A stretch of 64,000 bases of DNA from the NCBI GenBank assembly GCA_030685235.1, contig MU839198.1:1-64000 (forward strand). The letters run 5' to 3'. The notes beneath the pieces were generated by a model, which saw nothing but the letters and a program-made list of their open reading frames with translations, ran no database searches and was not told the origin of the DNA. The number at the start of each line of letters is the position of its first letter. Positions within the stretch are counted from its first letter, which is position 1. The translations under genes and the position numbers were made by a program. Positions 44,842 to 54,176 of this stretch are shown in pieces. The stretch is from Copromyces sp. CBS 386.78. Lineage: Eukaryota > Ascomycota > Sordariomycetes > Sordariales > Sordariaceae.

Positions 44842-45625
44842 GGTTTTGAGGAGGTGTTGTACCGCCGTCTTGGTCATCGGGGCCGGCGGCGTCGATATTC
44901 CTGGTCTAGGGAGGAGAGACAGCGAGGGCCCACGGGTTGGATTAGTGGATATGCCGGCATCATCGATTCGAAACGGGAGGCATGCTAATAGTGTTTAAAT
45001 GTTATTTGATCAAGTGTACGCAGTGGGAACACAATATTTCCGTGCGTAGTCTTTGTCGTGTTGATGAAAGTGGAAGAGAAGCGACATGGAAAAAGGATTT
45101 GTTGACTTTGATGGGTCTAGTGCGAAAGGAGAGGTCGGAGACGGCGCTCCCCAGGAAAGCCTGTTAGCGCAAGACCTCGGCGAAGATGCCTAGGCTTTTG
45201 TGCGGATCGAAGGCGTCTAGCTAGTAACCAAACGAACATGTAATTAAAAGCGATATGGGTTATCCAAAAGCCGCCTGAGCTGCTTTTACTTTAATTGAAC
45301 GCATATCGGTGTGTTTTTGTGGTCTCTCAATCTTTGACCAAGACTTGACCCAAGAATCTTACTAACAGACGAGCAGCGGACGGTACAAGAGAACGCGCTG
45401 CGGATGCACGGGCCACCACGTTAACAGATGCACGCAAATTGTTTGGTCTCGATGCTCTTTCCTTTTCCCTTCTTCCATATCACAACCAAATCTTTTCTTG
45501 TACATATTTTTCGCTGTCCAGAGGCTTCTGTTAGCTCCCTCTCTATACGATTATTCGACGGTATAACTCAGGCTGACTGGCGCTGCAGAGAACGCGACAA
45601 GCCGATTGCGGACGGAAGAGACGGG
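44842..45625. other. Intergenic region between the amidase and the ferroportin-like gene
   Basis: No gene is supported. The frame of the ferroportin-like gene is open back to 45428, but that part codes for an unlikely hydrophobic and Phe-rich stretch and probably is leader. Confidence 0.4.
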
Positions 45626-47491
45626 ATGGGTGACGACGGGATGGACGGATGGATCCAGCCGACCGAGCCCGCTCGCAAAATCACCGGCCATGACGATATC
45701 GAACTGGCCCAGGTTCTACCAGTTCACGATGGTGTCCCAGATGCCATCGCGAAAATAGCAGCTTCCACCACGCCACCGCCGCATCCCAACGCCGACCACA
45801 ACAACAACACCACCACCAGCCTTGACCACGGTGCTCGCCATGATCCAGCAGCCAACGGCGCCCCTTCAATCCCCCCAGCTCCCATCCCAATTCCCATCGG
45901 CATCTCCCGCTCCCTAACCCTCCGTCTCTATACCTCCCACTTCCTCTCCACCTGGAACTCCCGCCTCTTCGAAGCCGGCGTCGTCTACTTCCTCGCCACC
46001 ATCTTCCCCGACAACCTCCTGCCCGTCTCCCTCTATGCTCTCTCGCGCAACCTTGCCGCTATTCTCTTCGCCGTTCCCGTCGGCCACTGGATCGACACCG
46101 CTCACCGGCTGACCGTCGTCCGCGCTTCCATCGTGGGCCAGCGGCTAGCTGTCGCTGCCTCGTGCGGTCTCTTTTGGGCGTTACTGGAGTTGCGGCTGGG
46201 ATGGAGGGCGTCGAAGCTGGTTGATGGCTTGTTTGGAGCAAGTGTGTTGCTGGCGTGCGTGGAGAAGCTGGCGGCGGGGGTGAATCTGATTGCGGTGGAG
46301 AGGGATTGGGTGGTGGTTATTACGCAGGGGAATGATGAGGCGAGGAGCAAAATGAATGCAAGGATGCGGAGGATTGATTTGTTTTGCAAGTTGTTGGGGC
46401 CCTTGACGGTTGCGTTGATTGCGGCGGCGTCGGTGAAGGCGGCTGTGTATGCGACGCTGGGGATGAATTTGGCGTCAGTGATGGTCGAGTATCTCTGCAT
46501 TGAGACGGTGTTTCGGAGGGTGCCGGGGCTTGGTCGTCCTTCCCCGGAGGAGGGTCCGGCCGTTCAGTCGCTGGAGCCGCTCTCGGTCGTCGATGGCGAT
46601 GCTGGCAGCAGCAGCGCCAATTTCCAGCTTTGCCAGTGGCTCCGAGGCATATCATGGCGCAAGTTGCCTATGATTCCCTCTTTACGTCTCTACTTTGGCC
46701 ATCCAGCCGTCATCCCCTCTCTTTCCCTCTCACTGTCGTATCTAACCGTGCTCTCCTTCTCCGGCCAAATGCTGACCTACCTGCTCGCCTCCAACCTCAC
46801 CCTGTGGCAAGTGGGCATCATCCGCGGCATCTCGACCATCTTTGAGCTCACCGCCACTTGGATCGCGCCCCGTCTAATGAAGCGCATCGGCGTCCTCCGC
46901 ACCGGCTTGTGGTCCATCACCTGGCAGATGGCCTGGTTAGCCGGCGGCGTTTCCTGCTTCTTTTACTACTACGGGAAGGGGTATGAGGCAACTAGCCTCA
47001 TGTCCGCTGTTGGGCTTGTGGTTGCCGTGGCTTTCAGTCGCGTCGGTCTTTGGGGATTTGACCTCTCGGTGCAAAACATTGTACAAGATGTAAGCTCAGT
47101 CCGGCCTTTTTACTTCCCTTCAGCCCAGTCTACTCGAGCCCTGCGTTGCTGCTAACAACTCTTCTGCTGGATACAGGAAGTCCAAGATGATCGCAGAGGC
47201 GTCTTCTCCTCGGTGGAAGCCTCGTTCCAGAACATGTTCGACATGTTAGCGTGGGCACTTACCATCATCTGGTCCAGCCCAAATTCCTTCCAGTGGCCGA
47301 TGGTTATCAGCGTCGCGGCAGTCTACGCGGCTGGCGGACTGTTTGCGCATTTCTTGCGCCGTCGTAGAGGCCATCTTCTACACCTACCGGCATGTATCGA
47401 AGTCAAGCGTCGCCGGAACAACCCAGACATGTTCGGTTTGCGTTGGAATCGCCGATCAAGACGCAGTACCAGCGACTCCGTTATCCTATGA
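45626..47491 (+). CDS. Ferroportin-like (SLC40) metal exporter (two exons)
   Basis: Exon 1 45626-47089, intron 47090-47176 (GTAAGC, branch GCTAAC, CAG), exon 2 47177-47491; 592 residues. The conserved start of the family is at residues 100-118 (LYTSHFLSTWNSRLFEAG), followed by YFLATIFP, and later VERDWVVVI and MRRIDLFCKLLGPL, the ferroportin hallmarks. At the exon joint LSVQNIVQD meets EVQDDRRGVFSSVEASFQN, again a strict family motif. About 12 membrane segments are expected. In animals the protein exports Fe(II); in fungi the role is little studied, perhaps vacuolar or plasma-membrane metal export. The first 95 residues are acidic, Pro/His/Asn-rich and probably cytosolic. An upstream in-frame ATG at 45428 exists; 45626 is chosen as it removes a non-family leader. 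Confidence 0.88.
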
Positions 47492-48000
47492 TGAACCCCT
47501 GGTTGGTACGGCTGTTGTTTATTCCTCTGATAATCGAGGATCTGTCACATGGCAGAAGACGACCACAAGGCTGCGATGGAAACGGTCAAATATTGTCTAC
47601 TTGCTCCAAGCCAAGGTCACACAACTTGGAAGTGCACCTTTAACCCCGCATGCTGCACCAATTGATGCCAACCTTCTGGCCTGGTGACAGCCATATATAT
47701 GCAGGATGGTTGGAGCCTTGCGGTTCAACAGTCACAGGCCTGCCGCATTTCCGTGATAGTTGCAGCCTTACACTTCAACTTGATGATAGGCTGTGACTAC
47801 GTCCTCGTCGACGACGGTGATATGAATGACCGACTTGGAGCCCAATTTATGTATAAAAGAGTCGGAGGTCTCTGCGTTCTTTCTTGACCTTCTGCAACAC
47901 CCACCCAAAGTTACCACTCTCTTTCACCCACTTATCCATCCATTTCTCTTTTTCTGAACCAAAGCAGCCCAACCCCAGCTCCCCCCATCCACAAACCACT
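47492..48000 (+). promoter_or_regulatory. Upstream region of the 54-residue Cys/His gene, with TATA box at 47852-47859
   Basis: TATAAAAG at 47852-47859 is followed by a T/C- and A/C-rich leader up to the ATG at 48001. This supports a real transcription unit here. The open frames at 47343-47687 and 47392-47643 are judged spurious. Confidence 0.5.
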
Positions 48001-48324
48001 ATGCCAAACTCCACATACTGCAACGCCGACGGCTGCGAGAACGACAAAGTATTCTCGGATAACAAACAGCACCAGTATTGCTCTACTCGTAGGTGTACCC
48101 TCCCCCCCCCCCCCCCTTCCCTTGAACCATGCAGTCGGTGTACACAACAAAATTCCTAAAAACGAGAGAATGACAGATAAATGCGCCGATTCCTCGTGTG
48201 GTCAGAAGAAGACGGCGGGTTCATCGTACTGCGGCGCACGTATGTCATCCACATGTACCATGATGCTGTGTTGATACTGAGTTAGCTAACATGAACCGTT
48301 TTGTGCAAAGACAAGAAGCAGTAG
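48001..48324 (+). CDS. 54-residue protein with two C-x4-C-x(10-14)-C-x2-H units (three exons)
   Basis: Exons 48001-48088, 48177-48239 and 48311-48324 join in frame to 54 residues, too short for an open-frame search. Unit 1 is Cys7, Cys12, Cys27, His30; unit 2 is Cys32, Cys37, Cys48, His51. Each ends in YC-x2-H, which suggests two small zinc-binding or other metal-binding units. Both introns (GTAGGT, GTATGT donors; GACAG and CAAAG acceptors; GCTAAC branch in the second) split the codon of the final His of a unit after its first base, as expected of an exon duplication. A TATA box lies 142 bp upstream. It follows the ferroportin-like gene on the same strand, 510 bp away. A poly-C run lies in intron 1. 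Function unknown; partner in metal handling is a guess. Confidence 0.7.
48101..48116 (+). repeat. Poly-C run in intron 1 of the Cys/His gene
   Basis: An almost pure run of C (about 15) within the first intron; a likely length-variable site. Confidence 0.85.
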
Positions 48325-49321
48325 TTGCTTGACGGGTACCTCTAGAGTCTAGCGATTCTGTAGTGAGTGGATGAGCAGGAAGATTACACGGTCGTAGCCA
48401 GAATATGGCTTTTGCATTCTTTGGATCCGGGTGAAGCTGATCTATCTTTGTGTGTGTTGTAATGCTTTTTCTAACACGGATTCATTAAACAAACAATTTC
48501 TTTCTATCTTACCATTCGAGGTCTTTGGTGAATTCGTGTTCCGACAACAAGTTCGTTACCCACTTCTGGCTGGTGCCGGACATTACTGGGAACGGGAGAG
48601 ATTGACGATTATCGCGAAGCAGATTTCGTTTCTTGTCACACTATTTGAAGTTCTTTCTTCATTCACCGTTTGAGAAGATGGAGACTCCATGCGTTCATCC
48701 TTTTTAGCCCGCGCCTTGTTCGGGTTCCTTGTTCTCGAAACCATTGACATTAATGTACGAAGGCAGGAAAACTACATACACACCCCAACCCTTCATAACC
48801 ACCCCTGCGATAGATCCAAGTGCCCCAAATCATTGCTGATTTCTCTGGTGCATTATCGGTGTCGTGCCTGTTTTCCAGCCTGTCCATAACCGCCCATGCA
48901 AACAAACTCAAAGTGTTGGAAAAGACTGTGGCCACCAGCATGCGGTCTAAATCTGCTGGGAAGAATTGAGGAACAGCATGCTGTTAGAAGGTTGAGTTTG
49001 CGTTCATGCGCTGGAGAGTTGGCTGCCTCGGATGACGTTTGTCGCTCCCACGTGGCAGTCCCGAAGCCCGGAGTTTGCGGCGACTTATGAGCAGTGTCGT
49101 CGAGGACAGGTTTGAACCTCACGCGGAGTCAGAAGAGGAGGCAAAGCGTAACAAGAGTGGAAAGGTTTGGGGGGCGGTTGAAGGAAAACTTGGGCGAAAG
49201 GGATTATGATTGTTCGAGTCCGGAGTTAATGGAAGTATGTTGAGGGACTGAGAAGGACGGAGGAATGTCCAGTTGGCGTGGGACCCAGAGAGCAAGGAAG
49301 GAGAGATACTTGGGCTTGAAA
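48325..49321. other. Intergenic region without a supported gene
   Basis: Small open frames on both strands have no recognisable features. The right end is the 3' side of the minus-strand gene at 49322-49936. Confidence 0.45.
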
Positions 49322-49936
49322 TCATGACTCCGATGGACTTAAAAGCCCCGGGCACGAATACTTTGCCTCGATGTAGGCTATCTCCCTTTCTTCTAGCTCT
49401 CGTTGGCGCTCGGGCGTATGGGTTTCGACATGGATGTAATATTTGGAAGGGGACATGGTGGTGTCGAAGTAGGGGTTGTGGGTGTATGTGTCTTCGGGCT
49501 CAGGAGGCTCCACAGGCTTAGGGGGCTCGGCAGGCTTAGGGGGCGGCGGCCGGGTGTAGGAACTTTGATGAGTCCTTTCTGGCGCTGGAGGCTTCACGGG
49601 CATCAGAGGACGTTCGTTAAAAAAATTGGTAGCGCGGAGAAGATTGTACACCAAGGAAGGACCTCCAAGAGGAATCATTGTGGACGGGAGTGAGACTTCT
49701 AAAGGACAAGTTTGGGAAGATTCCGTGAATGAAGAGGTTAGGTGATGATCGGGTGTTGAGTTGGAAGACGATGTCTCTTGGAAATCCCAGGATCCGAGCC
49801 CCCAGAAGGAGACAGCTCGCCTATTATATCCGAAAAGGCAGATGATACATCCACGCAAAGATTTTCCTTCCGTCTGATTGCCAGGGTAGTGTAAACGGGC
49901 CAGGCAGGAAGAACTCATGGTTTCCATGGATGCCAT
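49322..49936 (-). CDS. Hypothetical proline-rich protein
   Basis: A single open frame of 204 codons. The N-terminal part has a few cysteines (CLARLHYPG, CIICLFGYNRR), the middle is Ser/Thr-rich, and residues about 128-150 are a proline-rich segment (TRPPPPKPAEPPKPVEPPEPE). The end is a charged helix (ERQRELEEREIAYIEAKY). The composition of the C-terminal half is unlike that of chance frames, so I think it is real; there is no known domain. ATGs at codons 1, 4 and 7 are possible starts. No intron is obvious. Confidence 0.45.
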   Translation of the reverse strand: MASMETMSSSCLARLHYPGNQTEGKSLRGCIICLFGYNRRAVSFWGLGSWDFQETSSSNSTPDHHLTSSFTESSQTCPLEVSLPSTMIPLGGPSLVYNLLRATNFFNERPLMPVKPPAPERTHQSSYTRPPPPKPAEPPKPVEPPEPEDTYTHNPYFDTTMSPSKYYIHVETHTPERQRELEEREIAYIEAKYSCPGLLSPSES

Positions 49937-52040
49937 CGCTCTACTCGTCAGGTTTAAAAACGACTGTCTTCCCCCAGCCGAGTAATTCCCAACAACATTC
50001 CAGGCATCCGAGTTTCAGCAATGGGTGTACACTACCTCTCATCTATTGGGCCATCCTCTTTTGAGAGTGAGTGTCTTGGTTGGTCCATGAACGAGGACTG
50101 TTGTACCTTGTACCGTAGCCATGATGGTCCTTCTGGAAAAAAAGCCCGGAATAAAAGCACCGGATACAACCAGCCTGGACGCCCGGATCTCGGAGTGGAC
50201 CGACAATGACGCTGAAATAAGGCTGCGACGCGACTACGGATGCAAAGTTCTTGATCTGGTGGTGGGCTGGTGGCGTTTTTCCATCATCGGCATTCGGCAG
50301 CTTCTAGGTTGGGCTCAGCCATTGGTTGCTGTCGATGTCGACATCGGCGGTCAGTCGCACTGAGAGACTGGATGTTTGAGATGATGCATGAGATGGAATG
50401 TGTGAGGGTTCGTTGGGGCAGAAAAAATTGTTGGGGATCCTGGTGGCTGTGTTGGTGGTGAGTTATGTTGTAACTTGTTGCCTGGATGTTTGGATTTTGG
50501 TACAGGTACAACTTGGCTTTGGCAAGTCACCTTCTTGGGGCCAATTGGGAGATATATTGGGATGGGACTGTATAGTCCTGTGTTGTAGAACATACAAGTG
50601 GACGAATGTGGAAAGAATGTCCTGGTGTAGGTGAAGGCGCGCAGTGAATGTCACACGGATATAGGACCCTGACCCTAACAAGACCACCAGACAAGGCTTA
50701 CAGGACTGTGCGGCCAAGAGCCAGGCGACAAGACACCTGAAGCATCCAGACCACCTCCGGCCGCGCCGACGGTGCGATGCCCCGAACCCTATCATACACG
50801 ACCCCGGCCGGCGCTTACAGGGCAAAGGGAACTGGAGGAAGCCATTCAGAAGGACCCCGGGCCGGCGCTTACAGGGCAAAGGGAACTGGAGGAAGCTATT
50901 CAGAAGGGCCCCGGGCCGGCGCTTACAGGACAAGGAGGAAGCTATTCGGGAAGGCCCACATGTAAGCACAAGGTGCGCACTTTCAGGAAAAGCGCTGTAC
51001 GGCCACCAGGGTTACAGGACCTGTACATGTACGTACCTGTACGTACCGGTCAAGGCAGAGACCAGTTCCAGCATAAGAAGGCTGGGGAGATCCCCTCTGG
51101 AAGAAGACTCGAAAGGACTCAACAAGGCCTTCGAGACCAAAGTAGATTATTAGCGGAATTGAACCATTGTTCCAAGCCCAGATCACTGCCCTTGTCACAG
51201 TGAAGAACCAAATGGAAAGAGCGCACCACCAACACTTCCTTAAGGTAAGGTATGCACTTATACCGCTCCTATCTTCATTATAAGCCCTTCCGCAGAGCGA
51301 TATCATTGCGTACACGGGTAAGAATGCATAAATCGGGATGGCTCTGGCGGAGTGTTTTCTCCATGTCCGGGGCCGTGTTTTCTCCAACATCGACACCTTG
51401 ACTACATCCGGAGGAATAAATCCTGTAAAGAAAACTGATGGCTGGGCCAATGGACTGAACTTTTGATCTCCCTTTCTTTCCTCTCGTCCGAGTTTTATTT
51501 ATTCTTTCCCCTAGTGGACGCGCACTGTTCTCTGTTAAAAGTAGACTCAGACTTTGCAACACGGGATACAATGCATTCTATTTCCTGTTTCTAAACCACG
51601 ACAGTAGAGAAGTAACAAGAATTCCGGCAAAAAAGTGTATTATACCATGTGCTGAAGGAATGGCTCAACTGCTGTCTTGAAAGGGTAACTTAAGGAATGT
51701 GCAACCTTTCCTCACGATCGTCCAACATATTATTATCATCCACGTTGCCAGTCAGGTGCATTGTAACTATCCTCGTGTATCCGCTTCCACTGATTATGAT
51801 TACCAAGTCATTTCAGCCCTTATCCTTCTCTATGTCGATGTATCTCCCCTCTAAGAGCGGCCGCCCAAGTGTCCCACGTGCAATACGGTAGGTAAGGACG
51901 CGTCTAGAGATTAAGTCTGTATGAAGAGAGTGGTAGGGGTCAGTCACAAATATAGCCTCCCAGCGGTGCTCTGGTATTGCCACTAAGGATGGGGAATACT
52001 AACAGGAAATACCATGTTGGGTAAAGAGACAGGCTCGGTT
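49937..52040. other. 2.1-kb intergenic region with a 54-bp minisatellite
   Basis: Apart from the tandem repeat at 50806-50945 I see no structure. Open frames of up to 168 codons on the minus strand and 143 on the plus strand owe their length to the repeat. Confidence 0.5.
50806..50945 (+). repeat. 54-bp tandem repeat, about 2.6 units
   Basis: GCGCTTACAG recurs at 50811, 50865 and 50919, an exact period of 54. The unit includes GGCCGGCGCTTACAGG, AAGGGAACTGGAGGAAGC and ATTCAGAAGG. As 54 is a multiple of three, each frame reads an 18-residue repeat; the plus frame gives an amphipathic RELEEAIQKDPGPALTGQ. The third unit lacks the AAAGGGAACT part. Confidence 0.9.
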
Positions 52041-52268
52041 TCAAAGCCTTTTATGCTTGTGGTAGTCCTCATAGATCTCCTTAACAACGTGTGTACCAAC
52101 GTGGTGGACGGCATGATGAGCAAGTTGATGGGCGGTAGGGTTGTTCGAAAGAAACACAGCAAGAACCGCAGCAAAGGAGGTAGCAGAGGCAGCAATAGTG
52201 GCCACGTAAGGGGCGGCGGCGGGTATTGCCTGGCTAAGGAACAGCAAGAACATGGAGAGGGGTTCCAT
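52041..52268 (-). CDS. 75-residue small membrane or secreted protein, hypothetical
   Basis: The frame starts at an ATG in good context (CCAAGATGG) after a T/C-rich leader-like stretch. It has an N-terminal hydrophobic segment (MFLLFLSQAIPAAAPYVATIAA), a second one (SFAAVLAVFL), and a His-rich end (HQLAHHAVHHVGTHVV, YHKHKRL). The overlapping longer frames on the same and the opposite strand have no such pattern. No family is recognised. The His-rich tail might bind metal, but this is inference. Confidence 0.45.
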   Translation of the reverse strand: MEPLSMFLLFLSQAIPAAAPYVATIAASATSFAAVLAVFLSNNPTAHQLAHHAVHHVGTHVVKEIYEDYHKHKRL

Positions 52269-53773
52269 CTTGGAAACGCTGAGGCTACCCTAGAGGCTGG
52301 TACGTAGTGATCAGAGAAGTTGGGTGAAGCAGAAGAAGTTTTGAAAAGAATGAGATGCTGGTGTTGAAAGGCTTTGTTCCGACTGTTTGGTGAAGGGTCT
52401 CGAAAGGTGGATTTGAACGTGAGAAGGAGGGAGTAAGTTAGCTCAGAAAACGGGGGGCCGCGCCTTTTAAAGTCATAGTAAAAGCATTTTAGAAACTGGA
52501 AAACACGTCTGACTCGAAGGAAGACAACCTTCAAAGCGTCACAGCACTATCTCGGCATCGCCGACACGTCTCCCAGATACTTAGGTTTCCTTGCTGTCAC
52601 TCCGCGCGGCGTCCCTCCCGGGCCTCCCCTCGTCGGCGGGGCGGAGTCGGAAGCCAACAACCGCAGCTCCTGAGTCCCTAACGAGGCTCCATGAATATAC
52701 CTGGTACCTGATATGCTTATCATAACGGACCTGTCATCTGCAAAACAAATGTCGAAGGCCGCTAGAGCCTGGATCCAATCTGAGTTGGTTGTGGCGGCGC
52801 CACGGTCCAGCCGGCTTCTCGGGCCACTCATCCTCGAGTTGGACTTGTTGACTATATCCGACCGATAGTTGGCCCGATTGCATACATTCCAGCCGTTAAA
52901 CTTGCAGAGTATATACATTGGGGTGTAGCTGTTGGGCCCAGTTAATGGCATGAGGGGCATGACCATGTGAACCAGTTTTCGGTGAAGGCTCTGTGTGCTG
53001 TCAAGTTGCAGCCCTGGATGGCTCATCTTCAGCAGGAGTACTACGCGCATTGTTCTATTTTTGGGGGAGCCGGAAGCCTCTCGTCTGCTGGAACGGCATA
53101 AACCGGAAAGAAGTCGGAGCCTGGTCATCGAACAGGATGTTGTTGCGACAAGAGATTGGATCAGACGAGCGGCGAGCTCAACCGGATTTTTCCCATTGCC
53201 CAAACTTGCAGACAAGCGGAAGCAAAGACCCAGGATAGAGAACTTCATTATCTGGCTGCTTGGTTGCCGGAGAGATCAACTTCTTGACATCGAATAGAAC
53301 GACGACGAAGTACCGAGCGTCTGTCGAGGAAGAGCACGATTTGCAGGGGGGTCAGGCTGTTCGGATACGACCGGAAAAGATGGACGATCGAGTGTCGGTT
53401 TCAAATATTGTTGTTGGGAATGGAGCGCTTCGATCACCGACGAGAACATGCGTGGAGGAGAAGTTGTTAGAGGGGAAACATGCAGGAGAAAGTTTAAGTG
53501 TCGATGCCCCCTGCTGATCTAGATCGGTATGTCATTCTGCCTGTTAGTGGATGTGTTTCTGCACTAACAGCTTCACTGCCAATTTATCGCACTTGAGATA
53601 GTTCTCCATCTTAATGCGTCTCCTACTCCAAGTCAAGTCTGGAAACGAGGCAGTCAAATGCTTGATATCATCTTATCAGTGGTTGTACAAGAACGTGAGT
53701 TTTTTGGTTCATCTGCTTCGTATTATCCAGCCAGTTATCTAGGTAAGGTATCTATCAACCTTCCAGCAATCCG
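52269..53773. other. Intergenic region; long open frames without features
   Basis: A 233-codon minus-strand frame (53248-52547) and a 183-codon frame (52534-51983) are open, but neither has a domain, and the N-terminal part of the first is overlapped by equally open plus-strand frames. I see nothing else. Confidence 0.4.
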
Positions 53774-54176
53774 CTACACCCCTCCATTAATTTCCATTCC
53801 ATCCCCATCCCACCCCTCCATATTTGATATTCTACGACCCTGACCTTGGCCGTCGTGGATCTTAACAACCTTGATATTGACATTCCCAAGCGGGCCCCTA
53901 TTCAACTTCGCACCGGTCTGCTCAACGGCATATTCGGGGTTGACACCCGAAATAGTAAAGGAGTTATGCATGTGCATGTGCGGGCAGTCAAAGTGGACAT
54001 GGCACACACGGGTGCCGGCGTGGTAGATGTCGAACTGGCCCTCGGTGCCGGTGGGGGTCCAATGCCTGCCGGAGGCGGCGAGGAACATGACGCCGCCCTT
54101 GGGGCCGGCACGGTTGTTTTGCACGTCCGAGTCGGAGAGCTCGTGGTTCTTGTTGGGGTAGTCGTACCATTTTCCC
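53774..54176 (-). pseudogene. Aegerolysin-family gene, apparently lacking its first exon
   Basis: The minus strand, entered through a good splice acceptor (CCTCCACAG) at 54177, encodes about 133 residues with the aegerolysin signatures: a WGKWY-like junction whose first Trp codon is completed by the exon's first base, the GTEG-FDIY block, then a DCP motif. A C-terminal extension of about 30 residues follows. Aegerolysins are small beta-sandwich proteins that bind membrane lipids; some members act with a MACPF partner, and no partner is seen here. The family's first 30-40 residues should lie in an upstream exon ending in TG, but I found none in about 350 bp. It is thus likely a truncated relic, or the first exon is far away or very divergent. 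Confidence 0.65.

Noticed and set aside
52547..53248. 233-codon minus-strand open frame
   Set aside because: No recognisable domain; other frames are also open and there is no leader or splice support. A real gene cannot be fully excluded.
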